DNA from: Ectothiorhodospiraceae bacterium WFHF3C12
GTDB taxonomy: Bacteria; Pseudomonadota; Gammaproteobacteria; Nitrococcales; Nitrococcaceae
Reading direction: 5' to 3'
Assembly: GCA_013519935.1 (NCBI GenBank)
Contig: JACDUA010000049.1
Coordinates: 1 to 35,279, forward strand
DNA length: 35,279 bases
Positions 1 to 8,323 of the stretch are shown piece by piece; positions within the stretch are counted from its first letter, which is position 1; each line of letters begins with the position of its first letter. A program made the translations under genes and the position numbers. The notes beneath the pieces were generated by a model. It was not told the origin of the DNA. It made no database searches and saw only the letters and a program-made list of their open reading frames with translations.

Positions 1-27
1 CCGCGGGGCCGCCCCGACGGCCGGTCC

Positions 28-1605
28 TCAGCCGTTGGCGGCCTCCGACTCCGCCTCTGCGCGGAGGTCCTTGCGCAGGACCTTGCCCACGGCCGACTTC
101 GGCAGCGCCTCCCGGAAGATGATCTGCTTCGGCACCTTGTAGGCGGTCAGGGATTCGCGGCAGTGGCGTTCCAGCTCAGAGGCGTCGTCGAAATCCGGTT
201 CCGCGGGGACCACGTAGGCCCGGACCACCTCGCCGGAGCGTTCGTCCGGTACGCCCACCACCGCGCATTCCATGACCTTCGGGTGCTGGGTGAGGACGTT
301 CTCCACCTCGTTGGGAAAGACATTGAAGCCACCCACCAGGATCATGTCCTTCTTGCGATCGACGATGCGGATGTAGCCGTCTTCCTGGATCAGACCGATA
401 TCCCCGGTCTTGAAGAAGCCATCGCTGGTGAGGACCTCGTCCGTGGCCTCGGGCCGGTTCCAGTAACCCTGCATCACCTGTGGGCCGCGGGCCCAGAGCT
501 CGCCCGGCTCACCGACTCCGGCGCGCTGGCCATCCTCGCGTACGGCGATGATCTCGGTGTCCTTGAGCGGAACGCCGATGGTGCCGAGCTGCTGCGCGTC
601 CGGGGGATTGATGGTCAGCACCGGCGAGGTTTCCGAAAGCCCCCAGCCCTCGCTGATGCGGCAGCCGGTGGTCTTCTCCCAGGCGTTGGCGGCGGCCATG
701 GTGGTGGCTGTGCCGCCGGAGACGGTGAGCCGCAGGGCGCTGAAATCCAGCTCCTGGAATTCCGGATGATGGCAGAGTCCCACGAACAGGGTGTTCAGGC
801 CCGCGAAGCCGGTGAACCGGTAAGGCTTGATCTGCTGCACGAACTGGTCCAGATCCCGAGGGTTGGGGATCAGCACGTTGAGGCCGCCGAAGTTGAAGAA
901 CATCAGCATGTTCACGGTGAACGCATAGATGTGATAGAGCGGCAGCGGCGCGACGAAGATCTCCTCGCCCTCGTGGATGAAGCGGCCGAAGTGGTCATAC
1001 ACCTGGTCGACGTTGGCGGTGATGTTGGCGTGGCTGAGCATGGCGCCCTTGGCAACGCCGGTGGTCCCGCCGGTGTACTGCAACGCGGCCAGCTCGGCGC
1101 TGCCGCGCTGCTTGCCGTCCTCGCGCAGTTCCAGCGAGGCGCCCTCGGTGAGCACGCGGCCGAAGTCCACCGCGTTCCCCGGGGCATCCCCCGGCTGGTC
1201 CGTGAACATGGCGGGCGCCGTGATCACGGTCTGGATGTCCGTGTCCGCCAGGATGGCCTCGGCACTCGGAGCGATGTCTTTCAGCACCACCAGGGCGCGG
1301 GCGCCGGAGTCGGCGAACTGGTGCTGCATCTCCCGCTTTGTGTAGAGCGGGTTGGTGTTGACCAGCACCAGCCCGGCGTATATCGCGCCGTACGCGGCAA
1401 CCGGATAGGCCAGCACGTTGGGCAGCTGGATGGCGATGCGCTCGCCCGGCTGCAGGTCGGTGTTGTGCTGCAGCCAGGCCCCGAAGGCGCGGGCGTGGCG
1501 ATCCACCTCCGAGAAGCTCATTTCCCGCCCGAGGCAGGAAAAGGCCGGTTTTTCGCCGTAGCGCCGGCAGGTCTCGTCGATGAGCTCGGCCAGGTTCTTG
1601 GACAT
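28..1605 (-). CDS. fadD: Long-chain fatty acid-CoA ligase (FadD-like)
   Basis: This enzyme activates fatty acids to acyl-CoA through an acyl-adenylate, the entry step to beta-oxidation. The 525-residue product is a full-length ANL-superfamily adenylating enzyme. The ATP-binding P-loop YTGGTTGVAKG lies at residues 177-187. The A5 motif WGLSETSP is near 321-328, and a FACS signature containing TGD (400-402) and DRKKD follows. The catalytic lysine is K508 in SAVGKVLRK. The frame stays open 50 codons further upstream, but the ATG at 1605 is chosen because GAGGAG precedes it and similarity begins at MSKNLAEL. It diverges from the helical gene at 1776 and the two share a 170-bp control region. It resembles the ligase at 9522 but lacks that protein's N-terminal extension. 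The family is certain; chain-length preference cannot be read from the sequence. Confidence 0.93.
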   Translation of the reverse strand: MSKNLAELIDETCRRYGEKPAFSCLGREMSFSEVDRHARAFGAWLQHNTDLQPGERIAIQLPNVLAYPVAAYGAIYAGLVLVNTNPLYTKREMQHQFADSGARALVVLKDIAPSAEAILADTDIQTVITAPAMFTDQPGDAPGNAVDFGRVLTEGASLELREDGKQRGSAELAALQYTGGTTGVAKGAMLSHANITANVDQVYDHFGRFIHEGEEIFVAPLPLYHIYAFTVNMLMFFNFGGLNVLIPNPRDLDQFVQQIKPYRFTGFAGLNTLFVGLCHHPEFQELDFSALRLTVSGGTATTMAAANAWEKTTGCRISEGWGLSETSPVLTINPPDAQQLGTIGVPLKDTEIIAVREDGQRAGVGEPGELWARGPQVMQGYWNRPEATDEVLTSDGFFKTGDIGLIQEDGYIRIVDRKKDMILVGGFNVFPNEVENVLTQHPKVMECAVVGVPDERSGEVVRAYVVPAEPDFDDASELERHCRESLTAYKVPKQIIFREALPKSAVGKVLRKDLRAEAESEAANG

Positions 1606-1683
1606 CGCTATGGTCTCCTCAAGAAGGGGCTGTTGTTGTAGTGATCTGCTGTGGCCCGGACATGTTCGGCCAACCCGGGTGTA

Positions 1684-1696
1684 CGTGCAATGCACG
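1684..1696. promoter_or_regulatory. Palindrome CGTGCAATGCACG in the fadD/phasin-like divergent region
   Basis: This is a perfect inverted repeat, CGTGCA/TGCACG around a central A. It lies 80 bp before each of the two divergent start codons. On the minus strand it overlaps a weak TTGCAC -35-like hexamer. It could be an operator for fadD or for both genes. No regulator can be named, and a chance short palindrome in GC-rich DNA is possible. Confidence 0.35.
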
Positions 1697-1775
1697 CCCG
1701 GCGCCTGGCCGTCTACACTGATAGAAACGTCCACGGTCGGGGTGGTCCCGATCACGGCAGCGAGCGGAGGAGCGC

Positions 1776-2258
1776 ATGGAACAACCGGACTTTCAGAAGC
1801 TCATCAGCGAGTTCAACGAGCGCAACCAGCAGATCTGGTCGGAGTGGAGCAGGATGATCCAGGAGGGCGGCGCCGGCAGCAGTGAGCAGCTCCACGAGCG
1901 CAATCTGGAAATGATGGAGAAGCTGGTCGGCGAGATGCTGGACACCGAGCAGCGGATGATCGAGAGCTGGCGGGCCCAGGTATCGGGTTATGACCAGCTG
2001 CCGCAACCGGTGCGTTCCATGACGGAGAACTTCTGCGACGCGCTGCAGACGATGCTGGAGAATCGCCGTCAGTTGTGGCGGAACTGGCTGGATCAGACGA
2101 GAAAGATGTCGCCGGACAGCATGCCCGATCTGTTGGGCAGTCAGGACGGCGCCAAGCAGATGATGAAGATGTGGGAGGATTTCTACAAACAGCTGCAGAG
2201 CTCCCAGCAGCAGATGCTCGCCAGCATGGGCATGTCCGACGCCGGCAAAAAGAAATAG
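1776..2258 (+). CDS. Small helical phasin-like protein, function unproven
   Basis: The 160-residue product has no signal peptide or membrane segment. It is dominated by charged, Gln-, Met- and Trp-containing amphipathic helix from about residue 5 to 150, and ends in a lysine-rich tail (GKKK). Size, helical character and lack of cysteines fit phasin-type proteins that coat polyhydroxyalkanoate granules, or PhaE/PhaM-like accessory proteins. I see no diagnostic motif. The start is supported by GGAGG eight bases upstream. It diverges from an acyl-CoA ligase, which is compatible with a lipid or polyester role but does not prove one. No PHA synthase, thiolase or reductase lies in the window. It could instead be a generic coiled-coil protein. 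Confidence 0.6.
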   Translation: MEQPDFQKLISEFNERNQQIWSEWSRMIQEGGAGSSEQLHERNLEMMEKLVGEMLDTEQRMIESWRAQVSGYDQLPQPVRSMTENFCDALQTMLENRRQLWRNWLDQTRKMSPDSMPDLLGSQDGAKQMMKMWEDFYKQLQSSQQQMLASMGMSDAGKKK

Positions 2259-2350
2259 CCCGGCGCCGTGGCCCGACCGGGTGCCCGGCGCCCCGCCTGC
2301 AATTGGCGCCCGCATTCGATATACTGAACTTGTACAAACATTGTGCCACT

Positions 2351-2382
2351 CATGCATGGGCCGGTAACCCGGGCCATGCATG
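2351..2382 (+). promoter_or_regulatory. Strong hairpin in the mltF upstream region
   Basis: Arms CATGCATGG (2351-2359) and CCATGCATG (2374-2382) are perfect complements. Inside them CCGG (2361-2364) pairs with CCGG (2369-2372). The result is a 13-bp stem with one G-G mismatch and a TAAC loop. It ends 29 bases before the mltF ATG. No T-run follows, so it is not a classic terminator. It may be an operator or a 5'-UTR hairpin. Confidence 0.5.
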
Positions 2383-2411
2383 GGGGCGTTTGATCTTCTC
2401 GAGGGGGTTGT

Positions 2412-3773
2412 ATGTTCCGGCGGATCCTGACGATCCTGGCCGTCGTCGTGCTCGCGGGCTGCGAGGATCGGCCCGAGGCCGGCGTTGCGCAGGGCCGCTC
2501 TCTGGAAGCCATCAAGGCCTCCGGCAAGCTCGTGGTCCTGACGCGCAATGCGCCCACCACGTGGTATATCGGCCGCGACGGTGAACCCACCGGGCCGGAA
2601 TACGACATGGTCGAGGCATTCGCCGGGCATCTGGACGTGGAGCCGGAGTTCCGGGAACTGGCGACGGTTGATGCCATACTCACGGCGTTGGCCAACGACG
2701 AGGGCGATCTGGCCGCAGCGGGCCTGACCCGCACCGACGCCCGTGCGAAGCAGTTTCGCTTCGGCGCCGCCTATCAGGACGTCACCCAGCAGGTGGTCTG
2801 CCGTCGGGATAACGTCCAGCCGGAGTCCATCGACGCCCTGACCGGACTCGATATCAAGGTCATCGCCAACAGCAGCTACAGCGAACGACTTGCCCGCCTG
2901 AAGGCCGACGGTCATCCGCGGCTGAGCTGGCAGGAAACGGAGCAGGCGGATACTGAGACCCTGCTGCGCGAGGTGTGGAACCGCGCTCTGGACTGCACCG
3001 TGGCCGACTCCACGATCGTCGACATCAATCGCCGTTACTTCCCGGAGCTCATTGCGCCGATGAACCTCGGCCGCTCGCAGTCGCTGGCGTGGGCCCTGCC
3101 GGCGGGCGCGGAGGAGCTGGAGGCGGCGGTGGACGGGTGGCTCGGGGCGTTCAGGGAATCGGGACGTCTCGCCGCCCTGCAGGAACGCTACTTCGGTTTC
3201 TTCGAGGTATTCGACTACGTGGACACCCGGGTCTACATCCGCCGCATTGACGAGCGTTTCCCGAAGTTCCGAAGCCACTTCGGCAAGGCCGCCTCGGAAT
3301 ACGGTCTGGCGCCGATGCTGCTGGCGGCACAGGGCTATCAGGAGTCGCACTGGAATCCGTCGGCCCGAAGCCCGACGGGTGTGCGCGGCATCATGATGCT
3401 GACCCGCAATACGGCCCAGGCCATGGGCGTCGACAACCGCCTGGACCCGCGTCAGAGCATCTTCGGCGGCGCCAAGTACCTGGCCCGCATGAAGAAGCGG
3501 TTCGTCGAGGCGGTGACCGAGCCGGACCGGACCTGGCTGGCGCTGGCCGCCTACAACGTGGGTCGGGCCCACATGCACGACGCCCAGACCCTGGCGCGCG
3601 AGCAGGGGCTGAGCCCCCACCTGTGGCGCGATATCAAGCAGGTGCTGCCGTTGCTCTCCGAGAAGCGCTATTACCAGGACCTCAAATACGGCTATGCCCG
3701 GGGCATGGAACCCGTGCGGTATGTGCAGCGCATCCGCGAGTACCAGCACATCCTCGAGAACGAGCTTCGCTGA
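2412..3773 (+). CDS. mltF: Membrane-bound lytic murein transglycosylase F
   Basis: The enzyme cleaves the MurNAc-GlcNAc bond of peptidoglycan, forming 1,6-anhydro-muropeptides. The 453-residue protein has the MltF architecture. A lipoprotein signal ends in lipobox LAGC with Cys17. A periplasmic solute-binding-protein-like module spans about 35-262. A goose-lysozyme-type SLT domain spans about 285-410. The catalytic glutamate is E311 in QESHWNP, followed by the SLT-typical SPTGVRGIMMLT and, later, ALAAYNVGRAH. The lipobox predicts outer-membrane anchoring. GAGGGGG upstream supports the ATG. The DUF3047 gene starts two bases after the stop, so the two are probably cotranscribed. In this family the N-terminal module acts as a muropeptide or amino-acid sensor rather than a transporter. 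Confidence 0.93.
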   Translation: MFRRILTILAVVVLAGCEDRPEAGVAQGRSLEAIKASGKLVVLTRNAPTTWYIGRDGEPTGPEYDMVEAFAGHLDVEPEFRELATVDAILTALANDEGDLAAAGLTRTDARAKQFRFGAAYQDVTQQVVCRRDNVQPESIDALTGLDIKVIANSSYSERLARLKADGHPRLSWQETEQADTETLLREVWNRALDCTVADSTIVDINRRYFPELIAPMNLGRSQSLAWALPAGAEELEAAVDGWLGAFRESGRLAALQERYFGFFEVFDYVDTRVYIRRIDERFPKFRSHFGKAASEYGLAPMLLAAQGYQESHWNPSARSPTGVRGIMMLTRNTAQAMGVDNRLDPRQSIFGGAKYLARMKKRFVEAVTEPDRTWLALAAYNVGRAHMHDAQTLAREQGLSPHLWRDIKQVLPLLSEKRYYQDLKYGYARGMEPVRYVQRIREYQHILENELR

Positions 3774-3774
3774 C

Positions 3775-4419
3775 GTGTCGAAGCGCCTCGCCAGGCCGCG
3801 CGGGGCCTGCCTGGTACTCGGCGCGGTCCTCGCGCTGCCGGCGAACGCGCAGCAGGCGCGGATCTTCGAGCCGCAGGCGATCGTCGACTGGGAGGCCCAT
3901 GCCTTTGAAGGCCGCACCGAGTACCGTCTCGGTCGCAAGGCCGGACGGCCCGCCGTGGAGGCGCACTGTGCCGACGGCGCGTCGGGGCTGTTCTTCCGCG
4001 GCGAAATCGACCTCGAAGAGACCCCGGTAATCGAATGGCGCTGGTTCGTCGCCCGGCCGCCGGACGGACCGGACGAAACCACCCGGGCCGGCGACGACTT
4101 CGCGGCCCGCCTCTACGCCGTGGATGAGAACAGCCTGCTTCCGTGGCGCACGCGCGCGCTGAACTATGTCTGGACCCGATCGCGGCCGGTGGGCACCGCG
4201 TGGCCCAATCCCTTCGCGGAGCAAGCCCGCATGATCGCGGTCCAGGCAGGTCCGGCCGACGGCTGGGTCACGGAGCGGCGCAATCTTCGGGCGGATTTCC
4301 GGCGCTACCACGCGCGTGATCCGCAGTCCCTGGATGCAATTGCCATCATGACGGACTGCGATAATACCGGCGTAGCGCGCCGGGCCTGGTACGGCACTAT
4401 CCGGCTGCTCCCCGAGTAG
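3775..4419 (+). CDS. Exported DUF3047 family protein
   Basis: The 214-residue protein belongs, by pattern, to the DUF3047 family of exported proteins of unknown function. A signal peptide covers about residues 1-25, with basic start SKRLARPRG, a hydrophobic core and cleavage at ANA|QQ. The mature part carries family-like segments such as IEWRWFVARPP, DDFAARLY and a C-terminal DCDNTG block. The GTG at 3775 is chosen because it puts the signal peptide at the N-terminus. An upstream in-frame ATG at 3694 would add 27 residues coded inside mltF. There is no clear Shine-Dalgarno site, so translational coupling to mltF is likely. A cell-envelope role is inferred from export and neighbour only. Confidence 0.78.
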   Translation: MSKRLARPRGACLVLGAVLALPANAQQARIFEPQAIVDWEAHAFEGRTEYRLGRKAGRPAVEAHCADGASGLFFRGEIDLEETPVIEWRWFVARPPDGPDETTRAGDDFAARLYAVDENSLLPWRTRALNYVWTRSRPVGTAWPNPFAEQARMIAVQAGPADGWVTERRNLRADFRRYHARDPQSLDAIAIMTDCDNTGVARRAWYGTIRLLPE

Positions 4420-4435
4420 CCCGGCGCACGCTGCG

Positions 4436-4464
4436 TTGACGGGGACGTTTTTCGCCATTAAGAT
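4436..4464 (+). promoter_or_regulatory. Sigma-70-type promoter of the iron-uptake operon
   Basis: A -35 hexamer TTGACG (4436-4441, 5 of 6 to consensus) is separated by exactly 17 bases from a -10 hexamer TAAGAT (4459-4464, 4 of 6). It lies about 50-75 bp upstream of the fbpA GTG. A Fur-box-like sequence begins inside the -10 element. Confidence 0.7.
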
Positions 4465-4480
4465 GCGAATAATTCTTATT
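4462..4480. promoter_or_regulatory. Fur box
   Basis: The 19 bases match the classical Fur consensus at 12 positions and contain the symmetrical core GAATAATTC (4467-4475), the hallmark GAAT-N-ATTC. The site overlaps the -10 element, so Fe(II)-Fur would block RNA polymerase when iron is plentiful. It is AT-rich in an otherwise GC-rich region, as expected for a selected site. Confidence 0.8.
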
Positions 4481-4511
4481 CCTTCATTTAGATGTATTCC
4501 AAGGAGGTTCC

Positions 4512-5534
4512 GTGGGTCACTGGATTCGCCACGCGGCGCGGCTAGCCGCCGTCAGCCTGCTGAGTTTCTGCGCCGCGGTCCAGGCGGCGGATGTGGTCAA
4601 CGTCTATTCCGCCCGCAAGGAGGTGCTGATCCGTCCGCTGCTGGATCGCTTCTCGGAGCAGACCGGCATCCGGGTGAATATGCTCAGTGCGGACGCGGGC
4701 GCGTTGCTGAGCCGCCTGCGCAGCGAGGGCCGCAATACGCCCGCCGACGTGCTGCTGACGGTGGATGCGGGCAACCTGCATCGGGCCCGGGAAGCCGGGG
4801 TGCTGCAACCCACCGAATCCAAGGTGCTCGACGAGCACGTCCCGGCTGCCTTTCGTGACCCCGAGGGCTACTGGTTCGGCCTTTCCAAGCGGGCTCGCGT
4901 GATCTTCCGCTCCAAAGAGCGCACGGAGCAGGGGGCCATCGACAGCTACGAGGCGCTGGCGGACCCGCGCTGGCGCGGTGAAGTCTGCATCCGTTCCTCG
5001 AACAATATCTACAACCAGTCCCTCGTGGCGTCGCTGATCGCCCACCAGGGCGTCGAGGTCACCGAGAATTGGGTCGAGGGGCTGGTGGCGAACATGGCGC
5101 GTTCGCCCCAGGGCGGCGATCGGGACCAGATCAGGGCCGTGGCCGCGGGGCAGTGCGACCTCGCCGTGGCAAACACGTACTACTTCGGCCGCATGCTCGC
5201 GGACGAGGACAGCCGTGCCGTGGCGGAACAGGTGGCCCTGGTCTGGCCGAACCAGGGCGGACGCGGTGCCCACGTGAACGTCAGCGGCGCCGGCGTGACG
5301 AAGCATGCCAAGCACACGGAGAACGCCGTGCGCCTGCTGGAGTATCTGGTCGGCTCCGAGGCCCAGCGCTGGTACGCGGAGGCGAACTTCGAGTACCCCG
5401 TGCGCGAAGGCGTGGAAATCAGTCCGGTGCTGCGCGAATTCGGCGAGTTCCAGTCGGACGATCTGAATCTGAGCAAGCTCGGCGTCTACAACGACGAGGC
5501 CGTCCGTCTGATGGACCGGGCGGGATGGCGTTGA
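4512..5534 (+). CDS. fbpA: Fe(3+) ABC transporter substrate-binding protein
   Basis: This periplasmic protein captures ferric iron and delivers it to the inner-membrane importer. The 340-residue product has a Sec signal peptide cleaved at AVQA|ADVV (about 25|26). The mature start VVNVYSARKE is typical of the FutA/FbpA family. Candidate iron-ligating tyrosines are Y32 (VYSARK), Y167 (NIYNQ) and the hallmark pair Y223-Y224 in NTYYFGR. The pattern is closer to FutA-type than to the His-containing Neisseria FbpA. The start is GTG at 4512, set by AAGGAGG at 4501-4507. It is the first gene of a Fur-boxed unit, followed after 20 bases by the permease. Iron specificity is supported by both the tyrosines and the Fur box. 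Confidence 0.92.
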   Translation: MGHWIRHAARLAAVSLLSFCAAVQAADVVNVYSARKEVLIRPLLDRFSEQTGIRVNMLSADAGALLSRLRSEGRNTPADVLLTVDAGNLHRAREAGVLQPTESKVLDEHVPAAFRDPEGYWFGLSKRARVIFRSKERTEQGAIDSYEALADPRWRGEVCIRSSNNIYNQSLVASLIAHQGVEVTENWVEGLVANMARSPQGGDRDQIRAVAAGQCDLAVANTYYFGRMLADEDSRAVAEQVALVWPNQGGRGAHVNVSGAGVTKHAKHTENAVRLLEYLVGSEAQRWYAEANFEYPVREGVEISPVLREFGEFQSDDLNLSKLGVYNDEAVRLMDRAGWR

Positions 5535-5554
5535 TCCGGGTTCGCTGAACCGCA

Positions 5555-7243
5555 GTGGCGGCTATCGCGACAGCGCGTTTTCGCGCGGGCGGCGCGAGGC
5601 AGTGGCTGCCCAGTGGCTGGTCAAGCGCCGTGCTGCTGGTGGCCGCTGTCCTCGGCCTGCCGGTGGTCACGGTGGTGGTGTACGCGTTCTACGGTGCGGA
5701 TGGCGTCTGGTCGCACCTGGCCGGGACCGTACTGCCCACCTACGTTTACAACTCCCTCCTGCTGAGCCTGGGCGTCGGTGCCGGAACGCTGGTGATCGGC
5801 ACCGGTACCGCCTGGCTGACCGTCATGTGCGACTTCCCGGGCCGGCGGCTGATGACCTGGCTGCTGCTGTTACCCCTGTCCATGCCGGCCTACATCATCG
5901 CCTATACCTATACGGGAATGCTGGACTTCGCGGGCCCCGTACAGTCCACGCTGCGCGCCTGGTTCGGCTGGGGCTACGGGGACTACTTCTTCCCGGAGAT
6001 CCGCTCGCTGCCCGGCGCGGCAGTGATGCTCACGCTGGTACTCTATCCATACGTGTACCTGCTATCGAGGGCCGCGTTCCTGGAGCAGTCGGTGTGCGCC
6101 CTGGACGTTGGCCGAACCATGGGGCTCTCCCCGTGGCAGGTCTTCCGCCGCATCGCGCTGCCGCTCGCCCGCCCGGCAATCGTCACCGGTCTGTCCCTGG
6201 TGCTCATGGAGACCCTGGCCGACTACGGGACGGTGAAATATTTCGGTGTCAGCACCTTCACCACCGGCATCTTCCGCACCTGGTTCGGTATGGGTGAGCC
6301 GGCCGCCGCCGCCCAGCTCGCGGCCGTGTTGCTCGGCGCGGTGGTGCTGCTGATTCTGCTGGAGCGCTGGTCGCGGCGTCAGCGTCAGTATCACCACACT
6401 TCCGGCCGCTACCAGCCCCTCAGCGCCTACCGACTGTCCCTGGGGCGCGGTTATCTGGCGTTGCTGGCCTGCGTGTCGCCGGTAGTTCTGGGGTTCGCGT
6501 TGCCGGCGTTGCAGCTGCTGTCGTGGTCGGCGGACACCATGGCGGAACAGTTGGGCCGCGGCTTCCCGCAGCTGGTCTTCCACAGCCTGCTGTTGGCGGC
6601 GTTGACCTCGATTCTGGCCTTGGGCCTGGCGCTGCTACTGGCCTACGGCCGCCGGTTGCGGGGGACGACGGCCGTGCGCGCCGCGGTGGGCACGGCCGGG
6701 TTGGGTTACGCCATCCCCGGGACGGTGATCGCAGTGGGCGTGATACTGCCGTTCGCCTGGCTGGACAATACCATCGACGCCTGGGCGCGGGCCCATCTGG
6801 GTGTGTCGACCGGATTGATCCTCAGCGGTACCCTGGTGGCCCTGGTGTTCGCCTATCTCGTGCGGTTCCTGGCGGTTTCGTTGCAGACCGTGGAATCCGG
6901 GCTGGCCAAGATCGCCATCTCCCTGGACGAGACGGCACGATCGCTGGGTGCGAACCCGACCCGCACGTTGCGCACGGTGCACATGCCCATCATGCGGGGC
7001 AGCCTGCTGACCGCGGTGTTGCTGGTGTTCGTTGACGTCATGAAGGAGCTGCCAGCGACGCTGATCCTGCGGCCCTTCGATTTCAATACCCTGGCGGTGC
7101 GGGCCTTCGAGCTGGCTTCCGACGAGCAGCTGGCCGCTGCCGCCCCCTCGGCGCTGGCCATCGCCATCGCGGGCCTGGCTCCGGTTATACTGCTGAGTCG
7201 TTCGATTGCCCGATCCCGACCCGGCCAAGGCGCTAATGCTTGA
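5555..7243 (+). CDS. fbpB: Ferric iron ABC transporter, fused permease
   Basis: This inner-membrane channel of the Fe(3+) importer is 562 residues long, with about 12 predicted membrane helices in two homologous halves, as expected for the FbpB/HitB/SfuB family. Each half has an EAA-type cytoplasmic loop that docks to the ATPase. The first is around 185-215 (DVGRTMGLSPWQVFRRIALP) and the second around 465-490 (ETARSLGANPTRTLRTVHMP). The start is a GTG with no convincing Shine-Dalgarno site, which suggests coupling to fbpA 20 bases upstream. The 3' end overlaps the ATPase gene by 8 bases. All hydrophobic segments look intact. Confidence 0.92.
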   Translation: MAAIATARFRAGGARQWLPSGWSSAVLLVAAVLGLPVVTVVVYAFYGADGVWSHLAGTVLPTYVYNSLLLSLGVGAGTLVIGTGTAWLTVMCDFPGRRLMTWLLLLPLSMPAYIIAYTYTGMLDFAGPVQSTLRAWFGWGYGDYFFPEIRSLPGAAVMLTLVLYPYVYLLSRAAFLEQSVCALDVGRTMGLSPWQVFRRIALPLARPAIVTGLSLVLMETLADYGTVKYFGVSTFTTGIFRTWFGMGEPAAAAQLAAVLLGAVVLLILLERWSRRQRQYHHTSGRYQPLSAYRLSLGRGYLALLACVSPVVLGFALPALQLLSWSADTMAEQLGRGFPQLVFHSLLLAALTSILALGLALLLAYGRRLRGTTAVRAAVGTAGLGYAIPGTVIAVGVILPFAWLDNTIDAWARAHLGVSTGLILSGTLVALVFAYLVRFLAVSLQTVESGLAKIAISLDETARSLGANPTRTLRTVHMPIMRGSLLTAVLLVFVDVMKELPATLILRPFDFNTLAVRAFELASDEQLAAAAPSALAIAIAGLAPVILLSRSIARSRPGQGANA

Positions 7244-8276
7244 TCTGAAGAACGTCTCAGTCTCCTATGGCGATTACCCCGCGCTCATCGACGTCTCTCT
7301 CACCCTCCAGGCCGGCCTGATTGGCTGCCTGATCGGGCCCAGCGGCTGCGGCAAGAGCACCCTGCTGCGGACCATCGCCGGCTTCGAGCGCCCGGTGAAC
7401 GGCGAAGTGTGGCTGGACGGACGGCGCGTGAGCTCGGTGGCCCACTGTGTGCCGCCGGAGCAGCGCCGCGTCGGCATGGTCTTCCAGGACCTGGCGCTGT
7501 TCCCCCATTTGTCCGTGGCCGAGAACATCGGATTCGGACTGCAGGACTGGCGCCGCGGCGACCGTGATCGGCGCGTGGCCGAGCTGCTGGATCTGGTGGG
7601 ACTGCGTGATCTGGCCCGCTCTTTCCCCCACGCACTTTCCGGCGGCCAGCAACAGCGCGTGGCCATTGCCCGGGCCATGGCCCCGAGGCCCAAGTTGCTC
7701 ATGCTCGACGAGCCGTTCTCCAGTCTGGACCCGGAGCTGCGTGAGCAGCTGCCCCGCGAGCTGCGGCGCATATTCCGGGAGGACGGCATCACGGCGCTGC
7801 TGGTGACCCACGACCAGACCGAGGCCTTCGCCATGGCGGATCAGATTGGCGTGATGCGCGACGGGCGTATCGAGCAGAGCGGCTCGGCCTATCGGCTTTA
7901 CCATCGCCCGGAAACCCGGTTTGTCGCCGATTTCATCGGCGAGGGCGTCATGATACCCGGCACGGTACTGGATGACCGGCGCGTCGAGACCGAGCTGGGC
8001 ATCCTGGAGGGTTGGCTGCCGGAAGTGTGTCGGCCGGGGATGCTGGTGGACATCCTGCTGCGGCCGGACGACGTGATCCACGACGATGACAGCCCCTTCA
8101 AGGCGCGGATCGTGGACCGGGCCTTTCGCGGTGCCCATTTCCTCTATACCGTGGCCCTGGATAGCGGCCGGCGCGTGCTCTGCCTGGCCGTGAGCCATCA
8201 TGACCACAAGCTGGGGGAGGACATCGGCATCCGTCCGGAGCTGGATCACCTGGTGGCGTTCCCCCAGAGCCTCTGA
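7236..8276 (+). CDS. fbpC: Ferric iron ABC transporter ATP-binding protein
   Basis: This ATPase powers the FbpB channel. From the ATG at 7236 the protein is 346 residues. Walker A GPSGCGKST is at 34-42, the signature LSGGQQQR at 134-141, Walker B LLMLDEP at 154-160, and the switch histidine lies in LLVTHDQTEA. The C-terminal third (about 235-346) resembles a TOBE-type regulatory domain. A TTG 30 bases upstream also opens the frame, but the ATG has AAGG at a suitable distance. It creates an 8-base overlap with fbpB, a common coupling geometry within ABC operons. The gluconolactonase-type gene follows after 47 bases on the same strand. Confidence 0.92.
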   Translation: MLDLKNVSVSYGDYPALIDVSLTLQAGLIGCLIGPSGCGKSTLLRTIAGFERPVNGEVWLDGRRVSSVAHCVPPEQRRVGMVFQDLALFPHLSVAENIGFGLQDWRRGDRDRRVAELLDLVGLRDLARSFPHALSGGQQQRVAIARAMAPRPKLLMLDEPFSSLDPELREQLPRELRRIFREDGITALLVTHDQTEAFAMADQIGVMRDGRIEQSGSAYRLYHRPETRFVADFIGEGVMIPGTVLDDRRVETELGILEGWLPEVCRPGMLVDILLRPDDVIHDDDSPFKARIVDRAFRGAHFLYTVALDSGRRVLCLAVSHHDHKLGEDIGIRPELDHLVAFPQSL

Positions 8277-8323
8277 CGCGGTCAGCCTATCCCCGATAGA
8301 ACGAACGAGGAGGAGTCCCAGCC

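Noticed and set aside
163-1641. Long open frame of 492 codons on the plus strand opposite fadD
   Set aside because: It is antisense to a clear ligase gene. Its His/Gly/Val/Leu-rich product has no domain and is a codon-bias artefact.
1752-4082. Long minus-strand open frame opposite the phasin-like, mltF and DUF3047 genes
   Set aside because: It runs antisense to three supported genes with good ribosome-binding sites and encodes low-complexity sequence.
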